Made by a program: the position numbers and the translations under genes. The notes under the pieces are model-generated. The model searched no databases and had not been told where the DNA came from. It was given only the letters and a program-made list of their open reading frames with translations. Positions 1 through 8,004 of a stretch of 64,000 nt of DNA are shown here, one piece after another; position 1 is the first letter of the stretch, and each line of letters opens with the position of its first letter. This stretch comes from CAVVUC01 sp963751395 (lineage in GTDB: Bacteria; Verrucomicrobiota; Verrucomicrobiia; Chthoniobacterales; Chthoniobacteraceae), in the NCBI GenBank assembly GCA_963751395.1, contig CAVVUC010000001.1, positions 1,612,001 through 1,676,000 on the forward strand, in the 5' to 3' direction.

Positions 1-940
1 CGTTGAGAACTTTGGCCACGTCCGCGGGCGACAGGACTTCCACGCCGGTCGCTGCCGGAGACGCTGCGGCTGCTTGCGTTGCCTGCGGATTCAACATTCC
101 TCCGGGCTGCTGCATCATCTGCTGCGCCATCGCAAAGCCCATCGCCATCTCGGCGGGAGCGCTGCCGGCTCCGCCTTGCGCCATGCCCTGGCCCATTTGG
201 AATTTCACGTAGTCGTTCAGATTGCCGACCGCCGCCATGCTCGACCGCTTGTCGATGGCCTGTTCGACCTCGGGCGGGACGCTCACGTTTTCCAAAACAA
301 AGCTCGTCATTTCCAGTCCGTATTTTGCGGAGATGATCGGATTGATGATCGGCAGCAAAGCCTCGCCGACTTCCTGATAGCGCGTGGCGACATCGAGCAC
401 CGGGATCTTAGCCGTCGCGATTGCGTCGCTGAAAACGCTGACGATGCGGGAGCGCATGGTGTCGGCGAATTCGTCGAGCCGGAAGTGATCGTCGGTGCCG
501 GCGACTTCCTTCAAAAACAGCTTCGGATCGAGAATGCGAAAATCGAATGTGCCGAACGCCCTGACGCGCACGATGCCAAAGTCCTGATCGCGCATCATGA
601 TCGGGTTCGACGTGCCCCACTTGTTGCCGGTGAAGACGCGCGTGACGACGTAATAAATGTCGGCCTTGAACGGCGAGTTGAAGCCGTATTTCCACGACTT
701 GAGTTTCGTGAGGACCGGGATGTTGTCGGCCGTCAGCGAGTGCTTGCCGGGGCCGAACGTGTCGCCGAATTCGCCGAGGTAAACAAATTGCACAACCTGC
801 GATTCGCGAACGATGAGTTGCGCGCCGTTTTTGATCTCCTTGTCCTCATCGGGGAACCGGTAGGAAAGCGTGTCGCGCGAGTCGTCCGTCCACTCGATGA
901 CTTCGAGTAACTGGCCTTTGATGAAATCCATTAAGCCCAT
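1..940 (-). CDS. SPFH/Band-7 'virion core'-like protein, 3' end outside the window
   Basis: Reading the minus strand from the ATG at 940 gives about 313 residues before the window ends. The product begins MGLMDFIKGQLLEVIEW and continues through a single SPFH/Band-7-like domain (about residues 15-240). It then has a Met/Gly/Ala/Gln-rich linker (about 245-300) with QMMQQPGG. This order matches the YdjI/'virion core protein' SPFH family, which usually ends in a zinc ribbon or GYF-type domain that would lie past the left edge. There is no signal peptide or membrane segment, so it is probably cytoplasmic or peripherally membrane-associated. Members of the family are thought to organise membranes, but this one's role is not shown by the sequence. 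It is divergent from the gene at 1088, leaving a 147-bp shared upstream region. Confidence 0.85.
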   Translation of the reverse strand, partial: MGLMDFIKGQLLEVIEWTDDSRDTLSYRFPDEDKEIKNGAQLIVRESQVVQFVYLGEFGDTFGPGKHSLTADNIPVLTKLKSWKYGFNSPFKADIYYVVTRVFTGNKWGTSNPIMMRDQDFGIVRVRAFGTFDFRILDPKLFLKEVAGTDDHFRLDEFADTMRSRIVSVFSDAIATAKIPVLDVATRYQEVGEALLPIINPIISAKYGLEMTSFVLENVSVPPEVEQAIDKRSSMAAVGNLNDYVKFQMGQGMAQGGAGSAPAEMAMGFAMAQQMMQQPGGMLNPQATQAAAASPAATGVEVLSPADVAKVLN

Positions 941-1087
941 GGTGGTGTGTTCTGATTTAGAGGTTCGAAGGAACATATACCCCATCGAATGCATTTTGTG
1001 AACCCCTAAACACTACCGTAACCATCCCCATGAGGTTTACGCTCTCTGGAAACGGCACGTCCGTTTTCGAGTTGATGGTGGACGTCG

Positions 1088-2863
1088 ATGTTCGCATCAT
1101 CGCGCCTATTGAAGAAACGGATCATTCCCATCCTTCTTATTGTCGCAGCAGCGTTTGCCGTTTACTGGCCGGCGCTGAGAAACGGGTTTGTTTGGGACGA
1201 CACGGCGCTCGTGTTGCGCGATCCTTTCATCCGGAGCTGGCGGTTGATTCCAGAGGGCTTCCGGCATTTTCTTTTCACGGATGCGACGGCATCGAACTTC
1301 TATCGCCCGATTCAGCGGCTGACTTATACGGCCGACTACGCGCTGTTTGCCTTTCAGCCTTGGGGGTATCACCTCACCAACATCGTGCTGCATGCGGCGG
1401 CCGGGGTGGCGCTGTTCTTGTTCGTGAGGAAACTGGTCGGGCGATTCGCGTCGAAGCAACCGGCAACGCTGTTCGCAACTATCGCGGCCCTGTTCTGGGT
1501 GATTCATCCGCTGCATACATCGGCGGTGATTTACGTGTCCGGACGGGCGGACTTACTGGCGGCACTCTTCGGGTTTGCGGGGCTGTATCTGGCGCTGCGG
1601 GAGAAAGCGTGGGCGGCGGGTTTGTGTTTTCTCGCGGCGATGCTGTCGAAGGAAAGCGGCATCATGGCGCTCGCGATCTGGTTGCTGATCTTGTGTTTTT
1701 GCCGCGATGGATTTCGCCGCTGGCTGGCGATCGCGCCGCTGATCTTCGCGGTCTATTTTGGCATGAGATTCTCGGCGGAAAAGGTGCCGCCGCCCGCTCC
1801 GGAACCGGTGCCGTTTGCCGTGCGCCCGATCCTTATGGCGCGGGCCTGGGCGGAGTATGCGGGGCTGGTGATTGCGCCGGTGAACCTGCACATGGAGCGC
1901 GATCTGACCGTTGTGGATCGCGGCGACATGCGCGCCACTTTGCAAGCGGCGCGAATGCGCGAATTCCAGACTTTGCTCGGCATGGCGCTTGTCGTTGCAT
2001 TCGCCCTCTGGATGCGATGGGCAAGACGAACAACGCCGGTTGCGTTCCTGTGCCTGCTGGCGTTCGCGGTCGCCTATCTGCCGGTCAGCAACATCCTGCC
2101 GCTCAATGCGAATGTGGCCGAGCACTGGCTTTATTTTCCGGGCGCATTCCTGATCGTGGCGACGATTCTCTCGCTGACCGCCACGCGCATTTCGCGAATC
2201 CTGCTCGCGGGTGTGGCGATGGGATGGATCGCTTTTCTCGGCGCGCGGACCTTCCTGCGCAACGCCGACTGGAAAGATGAACGGACGTTTCTCGAACGCA
2301 CGATTGCGAACGGCGGAGATTCGGCGCGGATGCAGATCAACCTCGGCCTGCTTGAGTCATCCGCGGGAAAACATCGCGAAGCGGTTGCGTTGATCAATGC
2401 AGCGCTGAAGCGTTCGCCCGACCAACCTTTCGGGCTTCTCGCGATGGGGACCGCGAGTCTTCGCGCGCACGATTACGCGACGTCTCGCGAGGCGCTGGAG
2501 AAGGCTTCGGCGATTCCTTTCGTCCGCGCCGAGGCGCTGCAAGACCTCGCGGTGCTCGAGTATCAGGAAACACGCCGCGACAGGCTCGACTTGTTGCAGG
2601 AGGCGGCTGCGCTGGAACCGAAGAACTGGGCGATTCGAAAACGCTGTATTCTTCATCTGGACGAACTCGGGCGCACGACGGAAGCCATTGCGGAACTGCG
2701 GCGCGTGCTCGACGACCAGCCATACCGCGCCGAATCCTGGCGGTTGATGGGCGAACTTTTGGAAAAAGCTTCACAGGCTGACATGGCGCGACGCGCATAC
2801 GAGGTGGCTGCTGCTTACGACGTGCATGATGACGAATCGCGTCGGAAGCTGAATTCACGATAA
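1088..2863 (+). CDS. TMTC/PMT-like polytopic membrane protein with C-terminal TPR repeats
   Basis: The 591-residue product starts with a membrane segment (about residues 12-30), followed by an extracytoplasmic loop holding an Asp-Asp motif (GFVWDD) and NFYRPI. Both are typical of GT-C fold O-mannosyltransferase-like proteins such as the TMTC family. About eight to ten further hydrophobic segments follow to about residue 400. The last 190 residues are helical TPR repeats (for example MQINLGLLESSAGKHREA). Bacterial relatives are annotated as tetratricopeptide or glycosyltransferase proteins, and the substrate is unknown. An acidic pair in the first loop supports catalytic ability, but I infer rather than see the activity. 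The gene is alone on its strand between two minus-strand genes. Confidence 0.8.
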   Translation: MFASSRLLKKRIIPILLIVAAAFAVYWPALRNGFVWDDTALVLRDPFIRSWRLIPEGFRHFLFTDATASNFYRPIQRLTYTADYALFAFQPWGYHLTNIVLHAAAGVALFLFVRKLVGRFASKQPATLFATIAALFWVIHPLHTSAVIYVSGRADLLAALFGFAGLYLALREKAWAAGLCFLAAMLSKESGIMALAIWLLILCFCRDGFRRWLAIAPLIFAVYFGMRFSAEKVPPPAPEPVPFAVRPILMARAWAEYAGLVIAPVNLHMERDLTVVDRGDMRATLQAARMREFQTLLGMALVVAFALWMRWARRTTPVAFLCLLAFAVAYLPVSNILPLNANVAEHWLYFPGAFLIVATILSLTATRISRILLAGVAMGWIAFLGARTFLRNADWKDERTFLERTIANGGDSARMQINLGLLESSAGKHREAVALINAALKRSPDQPFGLLAMGTASLRAHDYATSREALEKASAIPFVRAEALQDLAVLEYQETRRDRLDLLQEAAALEPKNWAIRKRCILHLDELGRTTEAIAELRRVLDDQPYRAESWRLMGELLEKASQADMARRAYEVAAAYDVHDDESRRKLNSR

Positions 2864-3224
2864 GTCAGGTTCGCACAATTCGTTTCTTTCGAAGATTCCG
2901 CCTGCCTGCGTGCGCGTGCGGGTAATGAAGGAAGACTACGAGCGGGCCCTGTGAATGGTTCAGGAATGGGACGCTGCCGACGGAGCGCTGAAGGATGCCG
3001 TTCGCTGCCCTGAGCGCGCATCATCACGCATCGAGCTTCCGCAGTTCTCGCGGAAGTTTTCGCAGACGAACGCAGCCGCCCTGGCCGCGCGTGCCGGAAT
3101 CTTTGACCAAGAGTTTTATTGCGAGGACTGCCAGTTCACCTGGCCGCCCACTCCACCCGAAAAGCCCGACCTTGATGTTCTGAACTGGCCCAAGTCGGAC
3201 AAGATGCTCTGAGCAGCGGCGCGG
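2864..3224. other. Intergenic stretch between convergent genes, no convincing gene
   Basis: This 361-bp gap lies between the TMTC-like gene and the end of der. It contains a terminator-like hairpin (3036-3060). An open frame at 2955-3212 (+) encodes 85 residues and contains one CxxC pair (FYCEDCQF). Its first half is arginine-rich and looks like non-coding translation. I cannot match it to a family; it could be a remnant of a zinc-ribbon protein. Confidence 0.4.
3036..3060 (+). terminator. Hairpin followed by T-run, probable terminator
   Basis: CTTCCGC (3036-3042) pairs perfectly with GCGGAAG (3050-3056) around a 7-base loop. Four T follow directly. It lies 173 bp after the stop of the TMTC-like gene and could end that transcript. 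Confidence 0.5.
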
Positions 3225-4589
3225 CTACTTCTTGTCCCGATAGCGCGCTTCGCGACTGCGGAACTGTAGCAGGATCGGCAGGCCCATGAATCGCGCCTCC
3301 TCACGGAACTGGGCGTCCAGATATTTGCGATAGGCCGGGGCCAGCACATCCGCATCGTTCACAAAAAACAGAAAGCGCGGGATCGGGATGGGCTCGGCCT
3401 GCGTCTGCTCGACCTGCGTGGCGTAGAGGACTTTGAACCGTTTGCCGCTGCGGATCGAAGGCGGGTTGGCGCTGAGGATGTTTTGGATGAGCCGGTTCAA
3501 CTCGCCGGTGCCGATCTTGCGGCGAGAGTCTTCGCGGATCTGTTCGATAAAACGGAAGAGCCGGCTCATGTTCTCGCCGGTTTTTGCGGAAAGCAGAACG
3601 ACCGGCGCGTAATCGAGGAAGAAAAGGTTCGCGCGGATTTCTTCGATTTTGGCTTCGAGGAATTCGCGGTCGTGCTCGCGGGGTTTGATTGTGTCCCATT
3701 TGTTGACCGCGATCACGCAAGGGCGGTTCGCCTCCTGGATCATGCCGGCGATTTTTTTGTCCTGTGCGGTCACGCCTGCCGCTGCATCCAGGACGAGCAC
3801 GCAAAGATCGGAGCGGCGGATGCTTTTTTCCGAACGCATGACGCTGAAGACTTCCACGGAATTATCGACCTTGCCGCGCGGGCGGATGCCTGCGGTGTCG
3901 ATCATAATGTAGTGCCGGTCTTTGCGTGTGTAAGGAATGTCGATCGCGTCGCGAGTGGTGCCGGAGATGTCGCTGACGAGCGTGCGGCGGTCCTGGAGAA
4001 TCGCGTTGATGATCGAGGACTTGCCGACGTTTGGCCGGCCGACGATTGCGATGGCGGTCGGTGTTTCCGTCTTGGGTTCCTGGGGTTCGGTCTCAGGCAA
4101 CAGCGATTCGATCTGCTCGACGAGCGCGACGATGCCGCGTCCGTGCTCGGCGCTGATGGAGAGGAGATGGTTGAAGCCGAGCCGCGTGAAATCGTTTTCG
4201 TATTCGCTGTGCTTGTCGTGATCGACTTTGTTGACCGCGACGATGAGCGGTTTGTCGATCCGGCGAAGCTGCTTGGCGAGGTCTTGATCGACAGGCGTCA
4301 GTCCACTCTGACCATCGACGACAAACACGATCAGGTCGGCGGTGTTCATCGCGATCTCGACTTCCGCGCGGACTTGCTCGGTGAAACTCGCATCCACTGC
4401 GCTGCCGATGCCTCCCGTGTCCACGACCAGGAACGGACGCGCGCCGAGCTTGCATTCGGCGGCCAGCCGGTCGCGCGTCACGCCGGGTTGATCGTGAACG
4501 ATGGAGATTTTTTTGCCGGCGAGCCGGTTGAAGAGCGCGGACTTGCCGACGTTTGGACGGCCCACGATTGCGACGGTGTTAACTGGCAT
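3225..4589 (-). CDS. der: Ribosome biogenesis GTPase Der (EngA)
   Basis: The 454-residue protein has two tandem GTPase domains and a C-terminal KH-like domain, the architecture unique to Der. Domain 1 shows the P-loop GRPNVGKSALFNRL near the N-terminus, DTGG and NKVD. Domain 2 shows GRPNVGKSSIINAIL, DTAG and NKWD. The C-terminal 100 residues carry the KH-like fold that contacts the 50S subunit. Length is normal for the family. Der is an essential 50S assembly factor. The start overlaps the end of pgsA by 11 bp, so the two are very likely co-transcribed, with pgsA first. Confidence 0.97.
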   Translation of the reverse strand: MPVNTVAIVGRPNVGKSALFNRLAGKKISIVHDQPGVTRDRLAAECKLGARPFLVVDTGGIGSAVDASFTEQVRAEVEIAMNTADLIVFVVDGQSGLTPVDQDLAKQLRRIDKPLIVAVNKVDHDKHSEYENDFTRLGFNHLLSISAEHGRGIVALVEQIESLLPETEPQEPKTETPTAIAIVGRPNVGKSSIINAILQDRRTLVSDISGTTRDAIDIPYTRKDRHYIMIDTAGIRPRGKVDNSVEVFSVMRSEKSIRRSDLCVLVLDAAAGVTAQDKKIAGMIQEANRPCVIAVNKWDTIKPREHDREFLEAKIEEIRANLFFLDYAPVVLLSAKTGENMSRLFRFIEQIREDSRRKIGTGELNRLIQNILSANPPSIRSGKRFKVLYATQVEQTQAEPIPIPRFLFFVNDADVLAPAYRKYLDAQFREEARFMGLPILLQFRSREARYRDKK

Positions 4590-5190
4590 GGCTCTGTAGT
4601 TTTCTAATACCGTCCGTCACATAACCGATGCCGGACATCAACGTAAACAGACCGGCAAGCGCGACTGGAATGTCGAGGAAATCGAGCGTGAATTTTTGTC
4701 CCAGAAAACTCATGTGCCGCTGAAAGAGGTTCAACTGCAAGAGCACCAGTGCAATTGCGATCATCTGAAAGGCTGTCGCCGTTTTTCCGATCCACGAGGG
4801 TTTGACCTGCAACTTGCCGACGAGCAAATGCAGCACGACCGAGCCGACCAGGATCACAGCGTCGCGCGTGATCACGAGCACGGGAAACCACAGGGGGAAC
4901 TCGTAGGACCAGTTGCTGAAACTGAGGGTGATGATCGCGGCGAGCAGCAGGCCCTTGTCCGCGATCGGATCGAGGATCACGCCGAGCTGGCTCTTCTGGT
5001 TGTAACGCCGCGCGATGTAGCCATCCAGCCCGTCGCTCGCCGCCGCGACGAGGAATGCGAAGATCGCGAGGATGCGCTGCCAGTCGTTCGGCTCGCCGCG
5101 CTGCACGCTCTTGCCGTAGTAGATCGTCATCATCACGAAAACGGGAATCAGGAGGATTCGTGTGATCGTGATTTTGTTGGCGGTGGTCAT
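4579..5190 (-). CDS. pgsA: CDP-diacylglycerol-glycerol-3-phosphate 3-phosphatidyltransferase
   Basis: The 203-residue product has about four to five membrane segments. It also has the complete CDP-alcohol phosphotransferase signature: SDGLDGYIARR followed by GVILDPIADK (the DG-x2-AR-x8-G-x3-D-x3-D pattern) near residues 50-80. It makes phosphatidylglycerophosphate from CDP-diacylglycerol and glycerol-3-phosphate, the committed step of acidic phospholipid synthesis at the inner membrane. Related CDP-alcohol transferases are possible, but the N-terminus (NKITITRILLIPVF) is typical of PgsA. It lies directly upstream of der on the same strand. Confidence 0.93.
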   Translation of the reverse strand: MTTANKITITRILLIPVFVMMTIYYGKSVQRGEPNDWQRILAIFAFLVAAASDGLDGYIARRYNQKSQLGVILDPIADKGLLLAAIITLSFSNWSYEFPLWFPVLVITRDAVILVGSVVLHLLVGKLQVKPSWIGKTATAFQMIAIALVLLQLNLFQRHMSFLGQKFTLDFLDIPVALAGLFTLMSGIGYVTDGIRKLQSHAS

Positions 5191-5316
5191 TCGGAGGAGT
5201 GCAGCATCTACCAGTGGAAGGAAGAAGGCGCAAGTAAAGGCAGCCGACGCGCTTTGTTGCGGTCCCTTGAGAAACAGGCTTCCTCCACAATGATCCAGCG
5301 CCAGGTCGGAGCGCAG

Positions 5317-7182
5317 TTAGCGTTTGCCTTGCGTGCTTTTTGAATTCCTGCGGGCACTTTTCGTCGGTGCGAAGCGCTGCCGCACGATGAACGCGACCAA
5401 CACCACCAGCGTTACGAGCAGAATCCTCAGCGGCGTGACTTTGAAAAACTCCAGCGCTGGACGCGTTTGGAAATGCAGTTCCGAAGCGAACCTGGACGTC
5501 TCGCCCTGCGCATTCATCGTGATGACGCGAATGAGATAAGTAGTCCCTGCCGCCAGGTTCCCCAAAGTGGCGTAGATGGTTTTTCCGGACTCATTCAGCT
5601 TGATGTTTGTGAGTGGAATCCAACGGATGTTCAGTTTGCGTTCGGCGTCGAGCGAGACTTGTCCGGATTCGATTTTGTATTGGAGCTTGTCTCCCGCAGG
5701 AGCCTCCCATTCCATTACGGCACCCGTTCGCGTGACGCTTTTCAGCGACAGGCGGCGCACAGGCTGCACGCCGCCGGCTTGCACCAGAATGGTTGCCGGC
5801 TGCGGAGTCGGCTCGCCGGGCGGTTCTACAGCCGTCGCCGGGCCGGCAGTGACCATCGCGCCCGCGGCACCGCGGCTTCTGACTTCCGCCTCGACTGGCA
5901 ACTCGACAATCTCATCCTGCGCCTTGATGGAAAGCATTGCGCAAAATTTTCCCGCCGCGGCCGGCTGGATCGTCACACGCACATCACGCTTCGCGCGTGC
6001 ATCGAGAGGGAAAGCCGCATCTTCGCGGCTGAGTTTGAAAGGCGGCGGAACTTCCACGCGAAAAAATCCACTCGATCCTCCGATGTTCTCCACGGTTAAA
6101 GTGGCGCTTCCCGGCTTTTCAAAATCCACGCTGCCGAGCGAAAGCTGGCCCGGGTTGGGGTGGGGGATCGGTCCGACGGCGGGAGCATGCACCGCGACTT
6201 CCATTGTGAGGCTGGACGACTCCAGGCGGAGTTTCTCGTCGATCGGATCAAGATCGTCGCCGGAGGTGGAGATCGGAACCGAAATGTCGCCGTTGGCAGG
6301 CACGTTGATTTGTTCGGCAATTTGAAGGCGCCTGGTGGCTGTCATGCGAACCGGAATCGGACTCTCGGTTCGATTTGAAATCTGCAGCACTCCCCGGCGA
6401 TGCGAATCGCCCCTGGCGGTTCTCAGCTCCACGGTCTGAGGCGAAATCGCGAGCGGCATCTGTCCATTGCCTCGGAGCGTCGTCACGCGATCGGGGTGGC
6501 TTGAATACTGCAGGTCTCCGCGCAGTGGCATCTCGCCTTCAGCAAGACATACGATCCGGAACGTCGCCCCTTCTCCTGCACGAAGGCGGTAGTCCGGGTT
6601 GCCTTCGATTTTCCAGTTCTTTGGCGCTTTGATTCTTCCCTCGACGACTCCACCGCCTTGATTCTCGATCCTCGCCTCGCGTACCGAAGGTCTGCCGACC
6701 AGCACGTTCCCGAAGTGGATCTCGTCAGGCACCGCGAGGATCGGCGGATCGTCGTAGATCGTAATGGTGACTTCCGCGGGAACCGAGACGCCGTTTGCGG
6801 CTTGCACGGTGTAGAAAAATTTGTCGAGCAATTGCTGGTCGTCTCCGGCGTTTTGATAGGTGACGACAGCCGTGTCCCTCGAAACCATCCGCGGGCTGGA
6901 GATTTTTCCAAACTTCGGTTGTGTCCTGAGCCTGAATTTGACGACCTGGGTTTCATTTCCGTAAACCCGCAGCGGAATCTCGACGGCTCGGCCGACCCGC
7001 ACGCGGACACTCGCCGGAACAGCCTGCGGCGGGGGTTTGCCGACCGTGTCCTTGGTCGGGATGCTGATCTCTGCGCGCCCCGTGCAGAGAAAGCAGAAGA
7101 AGGCATGGACAATGCAGAAATGACGAAGGATGTGTCGCACGATGTCAGTTTTCTTGGCGGATAATGTGATTGATCGCTCCAA
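5317..7182 (-). CDS. Exported fibronectin type III protein with C-terminal membrane anchor
   Basis: The 621-residue product has an N-terminal export signal (hydrophobic core FCIVHAFFCFLCTG, about residues 22-36). It then has beta-sandwich domains resembling cadherin-like and ASH-type repeats (about 60-420), a Pro-rich linker, and a fibronectin type III domain (about 470-575). One membrane segment follows (LRILLVTLVVLVAFIV, about 582-598) with a basic tail. It is probably a periplasmic or cell-surface protein anchored at its C-terminus. An alternative GTG start at 7140 would leave a shorter signal peptide. Its start lies only 36 bp from the divergent L,D-transpeptidase start, so the promoters must overlap. 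Function is unknown. Confidence 0.8.
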   Translation of the reverse strand: MERSITLSAKKTDIVRHILRHFCIVHAFFCFLCTGRAEISIPTKDTVGKPPPQAVPASVRVRVGRAVEIPLRVYGNETQVVKFRLRTQPKFGKISSPRMVSRDTAVVTYQNAGDDQQLLDKFFYTVQAANGVSVPAEVTITIYDDPPILAVPDEIHFGNVLVGRPSVREARIENQGGGVVEGRIKAPKNWKIEGNPDYRLRAGEGATFRIVCLAEGEMPLRGDLQYSSHPDRVTTLRGNGQMPLAISPQTVELRTARGDSHRRGVLQISNRTESPIPVRMTATRRLQIAEQINVPANGDISVPISTSGDDLDPIDEKLRLESSSLTMEVAVHAPAVGPIPHPNPGQLSLGSVDFEKPGSATLTVENIGGSSGFFRVEVPPPFKLSREDAAFPLDARAKRDVRVTIQPAAAGKFCAMLSIKAQDEIVELPVEAEVRSRGAAGAMVTAGPATAVEPPGEPTPQPATILVQAGGVQPVRRLSLKSVTRTGAVMEWEAPAGDKLQYKIESGQVSLDAERKLNIRWIPLTNIKLNESGKTIYATLGNLAAGTTYLIRVITMNAQGETSRFASELHFQTRPALEFFKVTPLRILLVTLVVLVAFIVRQRFAPTKSARRNSKSTQGKR

Positions 7183-7218
7183 CTCGAGCCAGTATTAAAC
7201 AGCGTCCAACCTGCTCCA

Positions 7219-7839
7219 ATGAGAATTGCACCATTCGGCATATCTAAGTTCCTCGCGGCGAGCCTGGCAATCTTTGCAATTCTCCTGGGCCGCGATGGCC
7301 GGGCCGGCACGCCGCTTTTCGGTGCAAAACCGCCGATGCGCAATGCCGGCGACCTCATTCGCAAACAGGATCCGCCGGATGTGAAGGCGCGGGTTTACAA
7401 TCAGCTCACGCCAGATCAGGCGCGAGTGCTCGTTTCGCTCTCCAAGCAACGCGCTTACCTGATGCTTGGAGACGAGATCGCGATCAACACGCCCATTTCC
7501 TCCGGCAAATCCGGACGTCCGACGCCGCAGGGCAACTTCCGCATTAGCGAAAAGGACGCCGACCATCGATCGAACATCTACGGCGCGTTCTGCGACTCGC
7601 AGCGGCGCATCGTGCGCGACGGCGTGAGTTCGCAGATCGACTCGGCGCCGAGTGGCACGCGTTTCATCGGTGCGCCGATGCGTTGGTTCATGCGTATCAC
7701 GGACAAGGGAGTCGGCATGCACACTGGCATCCTGCCCGGCTACCCGGCCTCGCACGGTTGCATACGATTGCCCGATGCCATCGCCAAAATGATCTTCGAC
7801 AAGGTGAAGATCGGCACGCCTGTCGAGGTCGCACCATAG
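7219..7839 (+). CDS. L,D-transpeptidase (YkuD domain)
   Basis: The 206-residue protein has a signal peptide (about residues 9-29) and a YkuD catalytic domain covering the C-terminal two thirds. The catalytic motif is SHGCIRLP with the nucleophile at about Cys181, preceded by GMHTGILPGYPA. These enzymes form 3-3 peptidoglycan cross-links or attach proteins to peptidoglycan in the periplasm. The N-terminal half contains SKQRAYLMLGDEIA, the usual first strands of the domain. It is convergent with cinA, with a MITE-like repeat filling the space between them. Confidence 0.92.
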   Translation: MRIAPFGISKFLAASLAIFAILLGRDGRAGTPLFGAKPPMRNAGDLIRKQDPPDVKARVYNQLTPDQARVLVSLSKQRAYLMLGDEIAINTPISSGKSGRPTPQGNFRISEKDADHRSNIYGAFCDSQRRIVRDGVSSQIDSAPSGTRFIGAPMRWFMRITDKGVGMHTGILPGYPASHGCIRLPDAIAKMIFDKVKIGTPVEVAP

Positions 7840-7842
7840 ATA

Positions 7843-7966
7843 GAGGGCGTCTGAAACTCGGTTTTTGTTGTAGCCGCTGGTCTGTGACCCCGGCGGAATT
7901 GCTACTTTATCCAGCAACGCATCCGGCCTCCCAGAGGCCGGCTACAACCACTTTTCAGATGCCCTC
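7843..7966. repeat. 124-bp MITE-like element with nested inverted repeats
   Basis: The ends are 14-bp terminal inverted repeats with one mismatch: GAGGGCGTCTGAAA at 7843-7856 and TTTCAGATGCCCTC at 7953-7966. A second perfect 10-bp inverted pair lies inside: GTTGTAGCCG at 7867-7876 and CGGCTACAAC at 7939-7948. The element starts 3 bp after the L,D-transpeptidase stop. There is no coding potential. I see no clear target-site duplication. It may also act as a bidirectional terminator between the convergent genes. Confidence 0.6.
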
Positions 7967-8004
7967 TTGACTAACGACGTCCGGACGCGGACTGGAAAGC
8001 TTCT

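Noticed and set aside
1030..2280. A 416-codon plus-strand frame overlapping the TMTC-like gene
   Set aside because: Out-of-frame reading of the same DNA; the frame at 1088 has membrane segments and TPR text, this one has none.
2955..3212. Small zinc-ribbon protein of 85 residues
   Set aside because: Only one CxxC pair, no ribosome-binding site, and a terminator-like hairpin lies inside it; kept only as a note.
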